Source: Soonwooa sp032078105
Lineage (GTDB): Bacteria; Bacteroidota; Bacteroidia; Flavobacteriales; Weeksellaceae
NCBI GenBank assembly: GCA_046269235.1
Contig: JBJZOS010000002.1
Coordinates: forward strand, 124,001 to 188,000
Direction: 5' to 3'
Length of the DNA stretch: 64,000 nt
Shown: piece after piece, positions 35,823-43,231 of the stretch
How positions within the stretch are numbered: the first letter of the stretch is position 1
Layout of the letters: the number at the start of each line of letters is the position of its first letter
Notes under the pieces: generated by a model
The model's input: only the letters and a program-made list of their open reading frames with translations
Database searches by the model: none
What the model was told of the DNA's origin: nothing
Position numbers and translations under genes: made by a program

Positions 35823-36320
35823 TTACTTGTCCAAAACTTTTCTTAATTTTTCCACGAAAACATAAGTAGCAGGGCAAATTAGCGTATTCTTCAACGTCAA
35901 ATTATTGATTTGATAAATCTTCTTCCGATCCGTATGCGGATACTCGCGACAGGCTTTTGGGCGCACATCGTAGATGCTACACTTATTATCATTTGCATCC
36001 AAGAAAAAGCAAGGCGTCGATTTCAAAACCCAATCCTGATCTTCGTCAACACGCAAAAATTTTGTTTCAAAATCCGAAATCTTCATGCGCAAATGTTTCG
36101 CGATTCGCTCTTTATCCTTTTCTGTAAAAAGCGGCCCCGTCGTTTTACAACAATTTGCACAAGACAAACAATCGATTTCCTCAAAAGTCTCTTCATGTGT
36201 ATCTTCCACAACATAATCGAGGTTTTTCGGTGGTTTTTTCTTTAGTTGTTCTACGAATTTTTTATGTTCTTTCGACTTTTGCTCCGCCAATCTTTTATAA
36301 TGTTCAATATCCAAAACCAA
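35823..36320 (-). CDS. YkgJ-type cysteine-cluster (putative metal-binding) protein
   Basis: 165 residues. The CxxCxxCC-type cluster DCLSCANCCKTTGPLFTEKD followed by PCFFLDANDNKCSIYDVRP and ACREYPH is the hallmark of the YkgJ/UPF0153 zinc- or iron-chelating domain. The function of the family is unknown. The N-terminal ~45 residues are charged and lysine-rich. It stands alone, next to dispersed-repeat copy 4. Confidence 0.88.
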   Translation of the reverse strand: MVLDIEHYKRLAEQKSKEHKKFVEQLKKKPPKNLDYVVEDTHEETFEEIDCLSCANCCKTTGPLFTEKDKERIAKHLRMKISDFETKFLRVDEDQDWVLKSTPCFFLDANDNKCSIYDVRPKACREYPHTDRKKIYQINNLTLKNTLICPATYVFVEKLRKVLDK

Positions 36321-36350
36321 ATTTTAAGACTACAAAATTACACATTTTTT

Positions 36351-36446
36351 GGGGCGCCTTTTCCAGCTATCGCTACTCGCTGTCTCTCGCCACAGCAAAT
36401 CCCAAATGCGAGACGAGCTCAAACAGGCCGCTCAATCTGGGGCGCA
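36351..36446 (+). repeat. Dispersed intergenic repeat, copy 4
   Basis: Bounded by GGGGCGCC and GGGGCGC with TTTTCC, GCTATCGCT and CTCAATCTGGGG inside, matching copies 1 and 2 at the ends. Flanking TTTTTTGGGG and CCCCAAATTTT form an outer inverted repeat. Confidence 0.55.
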
Positions 36447-36516
36447 GATAACACCCCAAATTTTATTTAATGATAAAAATCAAAGAGAGCACTAATAACC
36501 AAAGCATTATAAACCC

Positions 36517-36524
36517 TAACTTTG
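36517..36524 (+). promoter_or_regulatory. -7 promoter element 5 nt from the globin start
   Basis: TAACTTTG; the ATG at 36530 starts 6 nt after its last base, the same spacing as at the GH3-like gene. Confidence 0.55.
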
Positions 36525-36529
36525 TTACT

Positions 36530-36907
36530 ATGAAAGCTTTAGAAACAAGAACTGATATCGAAAAACTCGTAGACAAATTTTATGATAAAGTTGTCACAGA
36601 TGACAAAATAGGATTTTTCTTCACAGACATTGCACAAATCGACCTCCAAAAACATCTGCCCAAAATGTACAACTTCTGGGAAAGTATCCTTTTAGGGAAT
36701 CCAGTATACAACGGCAATCCAATGCGTGTACATTTCCCACTTAACCAAGTTGTGGCTTTAGAAGAACATCATTTTGATCGTTGGCTTGCATTGTGGCAAC
36801 AGACTTTAGAAGAAAATTTTGAAGGCGAAAATGTAGCCACAGCGATACTTCGTGCACAAAACATTGCACGCATCATGTCTTATAAAATGAAAATCGCTCG
36901 CTCCTAG
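36530..36907 (+). CDS. Group III truncated haemoglobin
   Basis: 125 residues from the ATG at 36530; the frame is open upstream to 36470 but that part lies in the promoter. It shows the short 2-on-2 globin pattern: LVDKFYDKVVTDDKIGFFFTD, LQKHLPKMYNFWESILLG and the proximal-His region EEHHFDRWLALWQQTL. Group III members bind O2, NO or other ligands; a role in nitric-oxide or redox defence is inferred. Its stop codon overlaps that of the convergent DUF6122 gene (CTAG). Confidence 0.88.
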   Translation: MKALETRTDIEKLVDKFYDKVVTDDKIGFFFTDIAQIDLQKHLPKMYNFWESILLGNPVYNGNPMRVHFPLNQVVALEEHHFDRWLALWQQTLEENFEGENVATAILRAQNIARIMSYKMKIARS

Positions 36908-37230
36908 AGATGCGGATTCATTTGCATATCGAGAAAATCTGTAAACATATGGAACAACAATCCAACGCCTATAATCCTGATATTTCCTTTAAAAAAAAAC
37001 ATCAGGATATAAACGCCGATCGCGACATAACCATGAAACAAATGGAAACCCACACTTCCTCTGTTCGGGTCAAAAATCGGTGTTGCAAAAAGATGATCTA
37101 CGTCGACCAACATGGTCAACAACATCAGGAAATAAGCTTTCTTCCAATCTTTCCGGAAAAATAGCCACGCCAACACAATCGGAAAAACAAGATGCAAAAA
37201 ATAATGAATGATCGGCCGTAGAATTTCCAT
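36904..37230 (-). CDS. DUF6122-family small membrane protein
   Basis: 108 residues with three or four hydrophobic helices. The first segment RPIIHYFLHLVFPIVLAWLF and the motif LLTMLVDVDHLFATPIFDP are typical of DUF6122. His and Asp residues at membrane edges (HYFLH, DVDHL) suggest metal binding or hydrolase ancestry, as in LexA-binding/inner-membrane YdjM-like hydrolases; this is weak inference. It overlaps alkD by 1 nt. Confidence 0.8.
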   Translation of the reverse strand: MEILRPIIHYFLHLVFPIVLAWLFFRKDWKKAYFLMLLTMLVDVDHLFATPIFDPNRGSVGFHLFHGYVAIGVYILMFFFKGNIRIIGVGLLFHMFTDFLDMQMNPHL

Positions 37231-37958
37231 TAGATATTGCCTTTAAGATAATCTTGACGCAGGTTTTCGTCCAACTTTTCGATAGCATAACGCAAACAGG
37301 TACGCGGCATTACTTTATAATAAAGATTCAAAAAATCCAGAAACTCTTGCTCATCTTTGTCGCCCATTTCGCGAAGCAACCAGCCATTAGCTTTCTGCAT
37401 CAAATCGTGTGGATCTTTTAGGTTTCGAACAACAAATTCTTTAGTCAAATCAAACTGAAATTTTTTAATATGATACATCGTTCCTACAACAGCAATACGC
37501 TTATGCCACATATCATCGGACATTGACAGCTTTCTTAATAGTTCTGGTTGATCATTTTCAAAAACGAATCTTCCCAGAATTTTGTAACAAGTACTGTCCA
37601 CCAAATCCCAATTGTTGACAAATTCTAGATGGTTGAGATAGAAATCGACAACTTCTTGCTGAACAGTTTTATCTTTTTTAGCTTTCTCAAATTTAAGAAC
37701 CAACATCAACAAAGCCGTCAAACGCTCTTCATGATATTTTGACGACAACAAAAGTTTTAATTCTTTTAAACTAATTTTTTCGTAGAAAGCTTTAGCAACC
37801 ACGCGCTGATCCGGTACTTTAACTCCCAAAAACAAATCGCCTTCGCCATATTCTCCTTTGCCAGTTTTAAAAAACCTAGGAAAAAATTCCTTCTTTTCAG
37901 GAATTGACAAATGCTGTAAAGCTGCTTTTATATCTTCTACAATCATCATTTTTTTCAA
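37230..37958 (-). CDS. DNA alkylation repair protein, AlkD/HEAT-repeat family
   Basis: 242 residues, all helical, with HEAT-like repeats. Recognisable segments: GVKVPDQRVVAKAFYEK, SKYHEERLTALLMLV, NNWDLVDSTCYKILG and KANGWLLREMG. AlkD glycosylases remove positively charged N3- and N7-alkyl adducts from DNA. It overlaps the CAT-like gene by 4 nt and DUF6122 by 1 nt, so the three are one transcript. Confidence 0.88.
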   Translation of the reverse strand: MKKMMIVEDIKAALQHLSIPEKKEFFPRFFKTGKGEYGEGDLFLGVKVPDQRVVAKAFYEKISLKELKLLLSSKYHEERLTALLMLVLKFEKAKKDKTVQQEVVDFYLNHLEFVNNWDLVDSTCYKILGRFVFENDQPELLRKLSMSDDMWHKRIAVVGTMYHIKKFQFDLTKEFVVRNLKDPHDLMQKANGWLLREMGDKDEQEFLDFLNLYYKVMPRTCLRYAIEKLDENLRQDYLKGNI

Positions 37959-38587
37959 ACTAAATTTAGTTGCTCTTGAAACGCCTCCAAATACATTGCA
38001 ATGTGTCGTCCGTCCATTAATCCGTGATGCGCCTCAACAGAAATCGGCATCATTTTCCGACCATTTTTTTCAGAAAATTTACCAAAGACAATTCTCGGAA
38101 TACTTTCTTTATTGTTAACATTAGCAGGATGCAAAATCGAAGTGAATTGGTGCCACGGAAATGTCGAATGTCTTATTAAGTTTAAATCCAAATCGTCATT
38201 GCTAAGTCTGAGTCCTGTGGATTCTTGCACAGCTTTTATTTCACGTTGTAAGGTCTCATTAAAGGTTTTAAAATCGTAAGAAAAATCCATAAACGCAAAA
38301 CCAAAAGTTCCGTCTTCCCTAGCAATAGTCGATCCAGCGTGGATCACATCATATTGAAAAACTTTGCCGTCTTGGATTCTTAACTTAAAAGCATCTATTC
38401 TATTAGCAGCGACCATCGACTTGTGAAGATAATGTGCAAAAAAAGAGTCTTTATTGTCTTTTGCAAACTTAAAAGTTTCGGTACAATCGACTTCTGTCAC
38501 AATCCCAAAGGATGGCATATCCATATTCGAAAACAAATTGAAATGCTCTTTGCGATTCCAAGTTTCGAGATTAATTTCATGCTTCAT
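37955..38587 (-). CDS. Chloramphenicol acetyltransferase-like (type A CAT) protein
   Basis: 210 residues. The fold pattern and the catalytic motif EAHHGLMDGRH (general-base His and structural Asp-Gly) are those of classical CAT. The N-terminal WNRKEHFNLFSNMDMPSFGI is also typical. Many chromosomal CAT-like proteins are not resistance enzymes; residues of the chloramphenicol pocket cannot be judged here. It overlaps alkD and directly abuts the antiporter gene (0 nt), so it belongs to a minus-strand operon. Confidence 0.85.
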   Translation of the reverse strand: MKHEINLETWNRKEHFNLFSNMDMPSFGIVTEVDCTETFKFAKDNKDSFFAHYLHKSMVAANRIDAFKLRIQDGKVFQYDVIHAGSTIAREDGTFGFAFMDFSYDFKTFNETLQREIKAVQESTGLRLSNDDLDLNLIRHSTFPWHQFTSILHPANVNNKESIPRIVFGKFSEKNGRKMMPISVEAHHGLMDGRHIAMYLEAFQEQLNLV

Positions 38588-39874
38588 TTAATGCAAATTT
38601 TCAGAGATTTGTTCATCTTGCAATTCTTCTTCGGTTGCAATTTTCTTAGGGTTTGCTAGCTTTCCGATACTTAAGCCCTGCACAATAATCGAAAAAACAA
38701 CCACGCAGTATGTGATACTTAATATAATCGTGCTGTATTCACTTTTCGGGATAGACATCGCCAACGCAATGGAAACACCGCCACGAATACCGCCCCAAAC
38801 CAACACTTTAACTGTTTGCGGTGTAAACCTCGACTTGAAAGACATAAATTGTGTCGGCCCCCAGATTGATATAAATCTTGCAACTAATACAATTGCAATA
38901 GCAATAATCCCAGGAATCATGTAATGGTCCAGATCTTTTATCATTAATAATTCGAAGCCGATAAATAGGAATAGAACAGCGTTTAAGATTTCGTCTATTA
39001 ACTCCCAAAACTTAATTAAATAATCTTGGGTGATGGATTTCATTTTGAAATTCTTATTGAAATTTCCCATAAACAATCCTGCTGCTACCATCGTCAACGG
39101 ACCCGAAATATGTAATTGTTTCGCTATCAGATAACCTCCCATAACGACAGACAATGTCACCAAGACAGAGATAATATAATCATCAACTTCGCGCATTAAT
39201 CTCGATGTGAAATAACCCAAAAGCACACCTAGTAAAATACCGCCACCAGCTTCTTTAATTAATAATACGCCAATACTCTCGGCCGTAATATCAATATCGA
39301 CACCTGTCGCCAGCTGTAACAACACTGCAAAAACAACAACTGCCATACCGTCATTAAATAAGGATTCACCGGCAACTTTAGTTTCTAATGATTTTGAAAC
39401 ATTAGCTTGTTTTAGGATACTTAAAACCGCAACTGGATCGGTTGGAGAAATTAAAGCTCCAAAAACCAAACAGTACAACAAAGGCATTTCGATACCTACC
39501 AGAGGCAAAATATAATATACGCCAAAACCTACAATAAAAGTAGAAATAACAACGCCGACAGTGGAAAAAACAACGACGGGCCAAATTTGTTCTTTTAGAT
39601 CATTGATGTTAATATGGATGCCTCCAGCAAAGAGAAGAAAATTAAGCATCGCTCCCATAAGAACTTCCGTAAAGTTGATGCTATTCATAAGGTCGTGAAG
39701 ATGACCAAAAGTCCGAGGCAGAACAGCCTCTCCAAAAAAAACTAAAAATATAGAGACGGCAATCGCAATTACCATGATACCGATTGTGCTCGGTAATTTT
39801 AGAAATCGATAATTAATGTAAGAAAATATCGACGCCAGCACAATTAGGACTGAAAATGAGTAATATAACTCCAT
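38588..39874 (-). CDS. Na+/H+ antiporter, CPA1 (NhaP-like) family
   Basis: 428 residues with about 12 membrane helices. The CPA1 signatures are FGALISPTDPVAVLSILK (ion-binding Asp region) and GESLFNDGMAVVVFAVLL, plus WGGIRGGVSIALAMSIP near the end. It exchanges Na+ (or K+) for protons across the inner membrane for pH and salt balance. It lacks a long cytoplasmic tail. First gene of a run with the CAT-like, AlkD and DUF6122 genes. Confidence 0.93.
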   Translation of the reverse strand: MELYYSFSVLIVLASIFSYINYRFLKLPSTIGIMVIAIAVSIFLVFFGEAVLPRTFGHLHDLMNSINFTEVLMGAMLNFLLFAGGIHININDLKEQIWPVVVFSTVGVVISTFIVGFGVYYILPLVGIEMPLLYCLVFGALISPTDPVAVLSILKQANVSKSLETKVAGESLFNDGMAVVVFAVLLQLATGVDIDITAESIGVLLIKEAGGGILLGVLLGYFTSRLMREVDDYIISVLVTLSVVMGGYLIAKQLHISGPLTMVAAGLFMGNFNKNFKMKSITQDYLIKFWELIDEILNAVLFLFIGFELLMIKDLDHYMIPGIIAIAIVLVARFISIWGPTQFMSFKSRFTPQTVKVLVWGGIRGGVSIALAMSIPKSEYSTIILSITYCVVVFSIIVQGLSIGKLANPKKIATEEELQDEQISENLH

Positions 39875-39895
39875 TTATTTGTTTTAAATTAAATT

Positions 39896-40555
39896 CTATT
39901 CTGGGGCATAACCCACGACATTAATGTATATTTTTTCGCCATCTTTTTCCCAAATATCCATCATCCCCTGTTTGGTTAATTTTGATGATCGTTTATAATT
40001 CTGAAAGGGGACTTTTAGCAGGCTCAGCAAGACATATTCTTCTCCAACCGTGTTAACGAGATACGGAGAATACTCTTTATTGCCCTCGCCAGAGGTAAGA
40101 ACTGTTGCAGAAATCATCCTGAATTTTTGTATCGTCCACACAAATTTGTTTTGATCTTTTTCCTGCTCATAGCATTGCAAAAGTATCAGCAAAACCTCAA
40201 GATTAGTCGGCGATTTGAAGTGTAAATCTTCACCAATTTTTATCGCTTCTTTAAAATCTCGCTGTTGAAATTTTTCACGAAACTTACTAAAGTTCGGATT
40301 CATTTCTTCAAGGTGATGATCTGTAAACTTGGTCCCGTAATACAAATTAAAAGCTTCTGTACTATCGATAGACTGTGGCATCCCTCGAAATTTGAATAAC
40401 AATTTTTCGTAATAAAAAGGCGACTCGTTATCTTGGACATTTTTTTTGATTTCAGAAAAATCAATTTTATTTTGACCTAAAGTAAAAGCACCTAAAATTA
40501 AAAACCCTAGAAAAAATAAGCTTTTGATAAATTTCGGTTTCAAATTATTCTTCAT
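39896..40555 (-). CDS. DUF4919-family secreted protein
   Basis: 219 residues from the ATG at 40553-40555; a TTG 12 nt upstream is less likely. N-terminal signal (SLFFLGFLILGAFTLGQ), then the DUF4919 pattern: ESPFYYEKLLFKFRGMPQSI, EAFNLYYGTKF and LVNTVGEEYVLLS. The family is common in Bacteroidetes and has no known role. Its start overlaps hflX by 11 nt, so it is translated with it. Confidence 0.82.
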   Translation of the reverse strand: MKNNLKPKFIKSLFFLGFLILGAFTLGQNKIDFSEIKKNVQDNESPFYYEKLLFKFRGMPQSIDSTEAFNLYYGTKFTDHHLEEMNPNFSKFREKFQQRDFKEAIKIGEDLHFKSPTNLEVLLILLQCYEQEKDQNKFVWTIQKFRMISATVLTSGEGNKEYSPYLVNTVGEEYVLLSLLKVPFQNYKRSSKLTKQGMMDIWEKDGEKIYINVVGYAPE

Positions 40556-41759
40556 CTTCGTCCTCAAAATATTCGAACAAGAAATCGTTGTATGGGAAAC
40601 GCGAAATATGAATTTTCATCACCTCATCATAGATCATTTTTTTCATCTCCGAGAAATTCTCCTTAGTTAACGCCGAAATGAAAACCGTTGGATATTTCGA
40701 TTTTGCCATCCACGTTTTTTTCCATTCTTCCAAAGAGATATTTTTGCGTGTTGACGGCGTTAGATCATCGTCATCTTTTTTCTCGTAAGAAAAATCATCA
40801 ATCTTGTTAAACACCATAATCATCGGCTTTTGATGCGCATTAATCTCCATCAAAATCTGATTAACCGACGCGATATGATCTTCAAAACTATCATGCGAAA
40901 TATCAACAACATGAATCAACAAATCCGCCTCACGAACCTCATCCAAAGTTGACTTAAAAGACTCCACCAACTGTGTAGGAAGCTTTCTGATAAACCCAAC
41001 AGTATCCGTTAAAAGGAAAGGCAAATTGCCGATGACAACTTTTCGCACTGTTGTGTCCAGTGTCGCAAATAACTTGTTTTCCGCGAAAACTTCAGACTTG
41101 GAAAGGGCGTTCATCAAAGTCGATTTTCCCACGTTGGTATAACCCACCAAAGCGGCACGCACAACCTTTCCTCGGTTGTTACGTTGCGTCGCCATTTGCT
41201 TATCGATGGTTTTTAACTTCTCTTTTAACAAGGTAATTCGGTCGCGGATAATACGTCTATCGGTTTCGATTTCTGTTTCTCCTGGACCACGCATCCCAAT
41301 GCCCCCTTTTTGTCTTTCGAGGTGGGTCCACATTCTCGTTAACCGTGGTAAAAGATACTGATACTGAGCCAATTCCACCTGAGTTCTTGCATAAGAAGTT
41401 TGCGCTCTTTGTGCAAAAATATCAAGAATAAGATTGGTTCTATCAAGGATTTTAACTTCAATTTCGCGTTCAAGATTTTTGAGCTGAGAAGGCGAAAGTT
41501 CGTCATCGAAAATCACGGTTCCGATTTCATTTTCTTTAACATAAGCTTTGATCTCTTCTGCTTTTCCGCTCCCAACGAAAGTTTTAGAATCTGGTTGAGT
41601 CAATTTTTGGGTAAAACGTTTTTCGACAGTTGCGCCAGCCGTGTACGCCAAAAACTCTAATTCATCCATATATTCTTGAAGTTTTTCTTCGTCTTGATCT
41701 CTGGTTACAAGTCCTACCAGTACGGCTTTTTCGTATTGATGTGTTTTTTTATCTAGCAT
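40545..41759 (-). CDS. hflX: Ribosome-associated GTPase HflX
   Basis: 404 residues. The N-terminal HflX domain (TFVGSGKAEEIKAYVKEN; VIFDDELSPSQLKNLE) is followed by RGPGETEIETDRR and the G domain: G1 GYTNVGKSTLMNAL, G3 DTVGFIRKLP and G4 NKID. HflX splits stalled ribosomes, notably in heat stress. It shares an operon with DUF4919. Confidence 0.95.
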   Translation of the reverse strand: MLDKKTHQYEKAVLVGLVTRDQDEEKLQEYMDELEFLAYTAGATVEKRFTQKLTQPDSKTFVGSGKAEEIKAYVKENEIGTVIFDDELSPSQLKNLEREIEVKILDRTNLILDIFAQRAQTSYARTQVELAQYQYLLPRLTRMWTHLERQKGGIGMRGPGETEIETDRRIIRDRITLLKEKLKTIDKQMATQRNNRGKVVRAALVGYTNVGKSTLMNALSKSEVFAENKLFATLDTTVRKVVIGNLPFLLTDTVGFIRKLPTQLVESFKSTLDEVREADLLIHVVDISHDSFEDHIASVNQILMEINAHQKPMIMVFNKIDDFSYEKKDDDDLTPSTRKNISLEEWKKTWMAKSKYPTVFISALTKENFSEMKKMIYDEVMKIHISRFPYNDFLFEYFEDEDEE

Positions 41760-41810
41760 TAAATATGTATCTTTTTGTAAGTTTCACAAGATAGCTTTTT
41801 TAAATAAAAA

Positions 41811-42050
41811 TTGCAAAAAACAAAGCTTATTTTTTTACTAATTTTAAAAATTACGAACCATAGAGTTTTTGAAATTTTATTGGATCATTTGCAAAATGCT
41901 TGGACACTAGAATTAAATAACAAAGATTCTGGCATAGTTTGTTTTGCCTTTGAAAACGAAGAGCTGAGAGATGATTTTAAAATCTCCTTTACACGAAAAG
42001 ATGCAAAATTATATTTAAATAAAATCAAAAACTACTGTGATAAAACCTGA
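41811..42050 (+). CDS. Doubtful 79-residue ORF
   Basis: The only available start is TTG. The later part (HRVFEILLDHLQNAWTLELN; FAFENEELRDDF) looks like a real small protein, but no family or promoter is recognised. It may be a remnant. The rest of the gap up to 42273 holds an imperfect hairpin (ATTCCAAATA...TATTTTGGAAT) and nothing else I can identify. Confidence 0.3.
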   Translation: MQKTKLIFLLILKITNHRVFEILLDHLQNAWTLELNNKDSGIVCFAFENEELRDDFKISFTRKDAKLYLNKIKNYCDKT

Positions 42051-42273
42051 TCAATAAAGGATTCTATTACAAATAAAAATTCCAAATACCACTACGGAGA
42101 ACCGAAGAACTATTTTGGAATATTATTAAATTTGATACCGTTAGCTAAATTTTAACTTTAAAATAATAAACTACAAAAGTGGATCTTTAACTTCGCAAAA
42201 TACTTTCCTGGAGACAATTTTCTACATTTCATTTTAAAAATCACCAAGACTAACGAATTTTTAAGTCAGCTCC

Positions 42274-42687
42274 TTAAGAAACCAAAGTTGCTGTCAAGGT
42301 TTTATCAAAACTAAAAGCAACACTTACAGGGCAAGTTTCTTTGGCATTGGCTGCAATTTTTTGAAACTCTTCTTCCGAGATACCTGGTACTTTTGCCGTT
42401 AAAGTCAACTCTGATCTTGCGATTTTTCCATCTTCGAAAATGACGACAGATGTTGTTTCTAAACTTTCTGGCATATAACCAGCTGCGGTCAAATCTGCGG
42501 ACGTTTTCATGGTGAAACATCCTGCATGTGCTGCTGCCAAAAGCTCTTCAGGATTTGTCCCAATCCCGTCTTCAAACCTACTTTTGAAAGAATATTGTGT
42601 TTTATCTAAAACTTTACTGGCAGTTGTCAAATGACCACTTCCCTCTTTTACGGTGCCGACCCATACGGCTGTTGCTTGTCTTTTCAT
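42274..42687 (-). CDS. OsmC-family peroxiredoxin
   Basis: 137 residues from the ATG at 42685-42687 (MKRQATAVWVGTVKEGSGHL); the frame is open upstream into the META-domain gene. The two redox cysteines are in AAHAGCFTMK and KETCPVSVA, as in OsmC, and GTNPEELLAAAHAG is the family signature. It reduces organic hydroperoxides in the cytoplasm. It follows the META-domain lipoprotein gene by 17 nt. Confidence 0.92.
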   Translation of the reverse strand: MKRQATAVWVGTVKEGSGHLTTASKVLDKTQYSFKSRFEDGIGTNPEELLAAAHAGCFTMKTSADLTAAGYMPESLETTSVVIFEDGKIARSELTLTAKVPGISEEEFQKIAANAKETCPVSVAFSFDKTLTATLVS

Positions 42688-42704
42688 ACTATTTTGTTTT
42701 AAGG

Positions 42705-43136
42705 TTAATCCCAATCAGTAGCTACAAATACCATGACAATTTTGTCGTTTCTATATAATTTTAAAAAATGCCCTTCAATTTTATAACGATTAACAACACC
42801 CAATTCGTTTTTGAAAACGTATTCTAAAACATCTGAGTCGATACACTTTTTAGAAGAATTATCTTGAGTTTTGAATTTAATTTTATCAGCATCAACTTGA
42901 AGAACTTCAACTAAAAAGTCACCACAACCAAGATTGGCTTTGCTGCCAGAATATTGTGTCAGATCTAGCTGGGCTTTATTTTTTATTAATTTTTCTTTAG
43001 TAAAACCAGTAATAGAGGTTAACATCCATTGTCTTTCTAACGCGATGGGTAAGTTCTGTTTCGAAATCAAAGCTTTACAATCTAAAAATGTAATTAACGG
43101 GATGAGAAAAAAATATTTTGATGTTACGAGTTTCAT
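42705..43136 (-). CDS. META-domain (HslJ-like) putative lipoprotein
   Basis: 143 residues. The N-terminal signal ends FLDC (Cys20), an atypical lipobox. The mature part starts RQWMLTSITGFTKEKLIKNK and has LGCGDFLVEVLQV, matching the META/HslJ domain (W.L..I.G, then GCN/GCG). META proteins are heat-induced or secreted and of unknown function. It lies upstream of the osmC-like gene on the same strand, so the two may form a stress-related unit. Confidence 0.7.
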   Translation of the reverse strand: MKLVTSKYFFLIPLITFLDCKALISKQNLPIALERQWMLTSITGFTKEKLIKNKAQLDLTQYSGSKANLGCGDFLVEVLQVDADKIKFKTQDNSSKKCIDSDVLEYVFKNELGVVNRYKIEGHFLKLYRNDKIVMVFVATDWD

Positions 43137-43231
43137 TTGAGCTAAAATTTGGGTTAAACATCATTTTAACACTCTAAAATTAAGACTTTATAGAATAAAT
43201 TGAGTAAATTAGCCAGCTAAAATTTTACTCT

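Noticed and set aside
37955..38587. Chloramphenicol resistance from the CAT-like gene
   Set aside because: The catalytic motif is shared by many acetyltransferases of unknown substrate, and the gene sits in a housekeeping operon.
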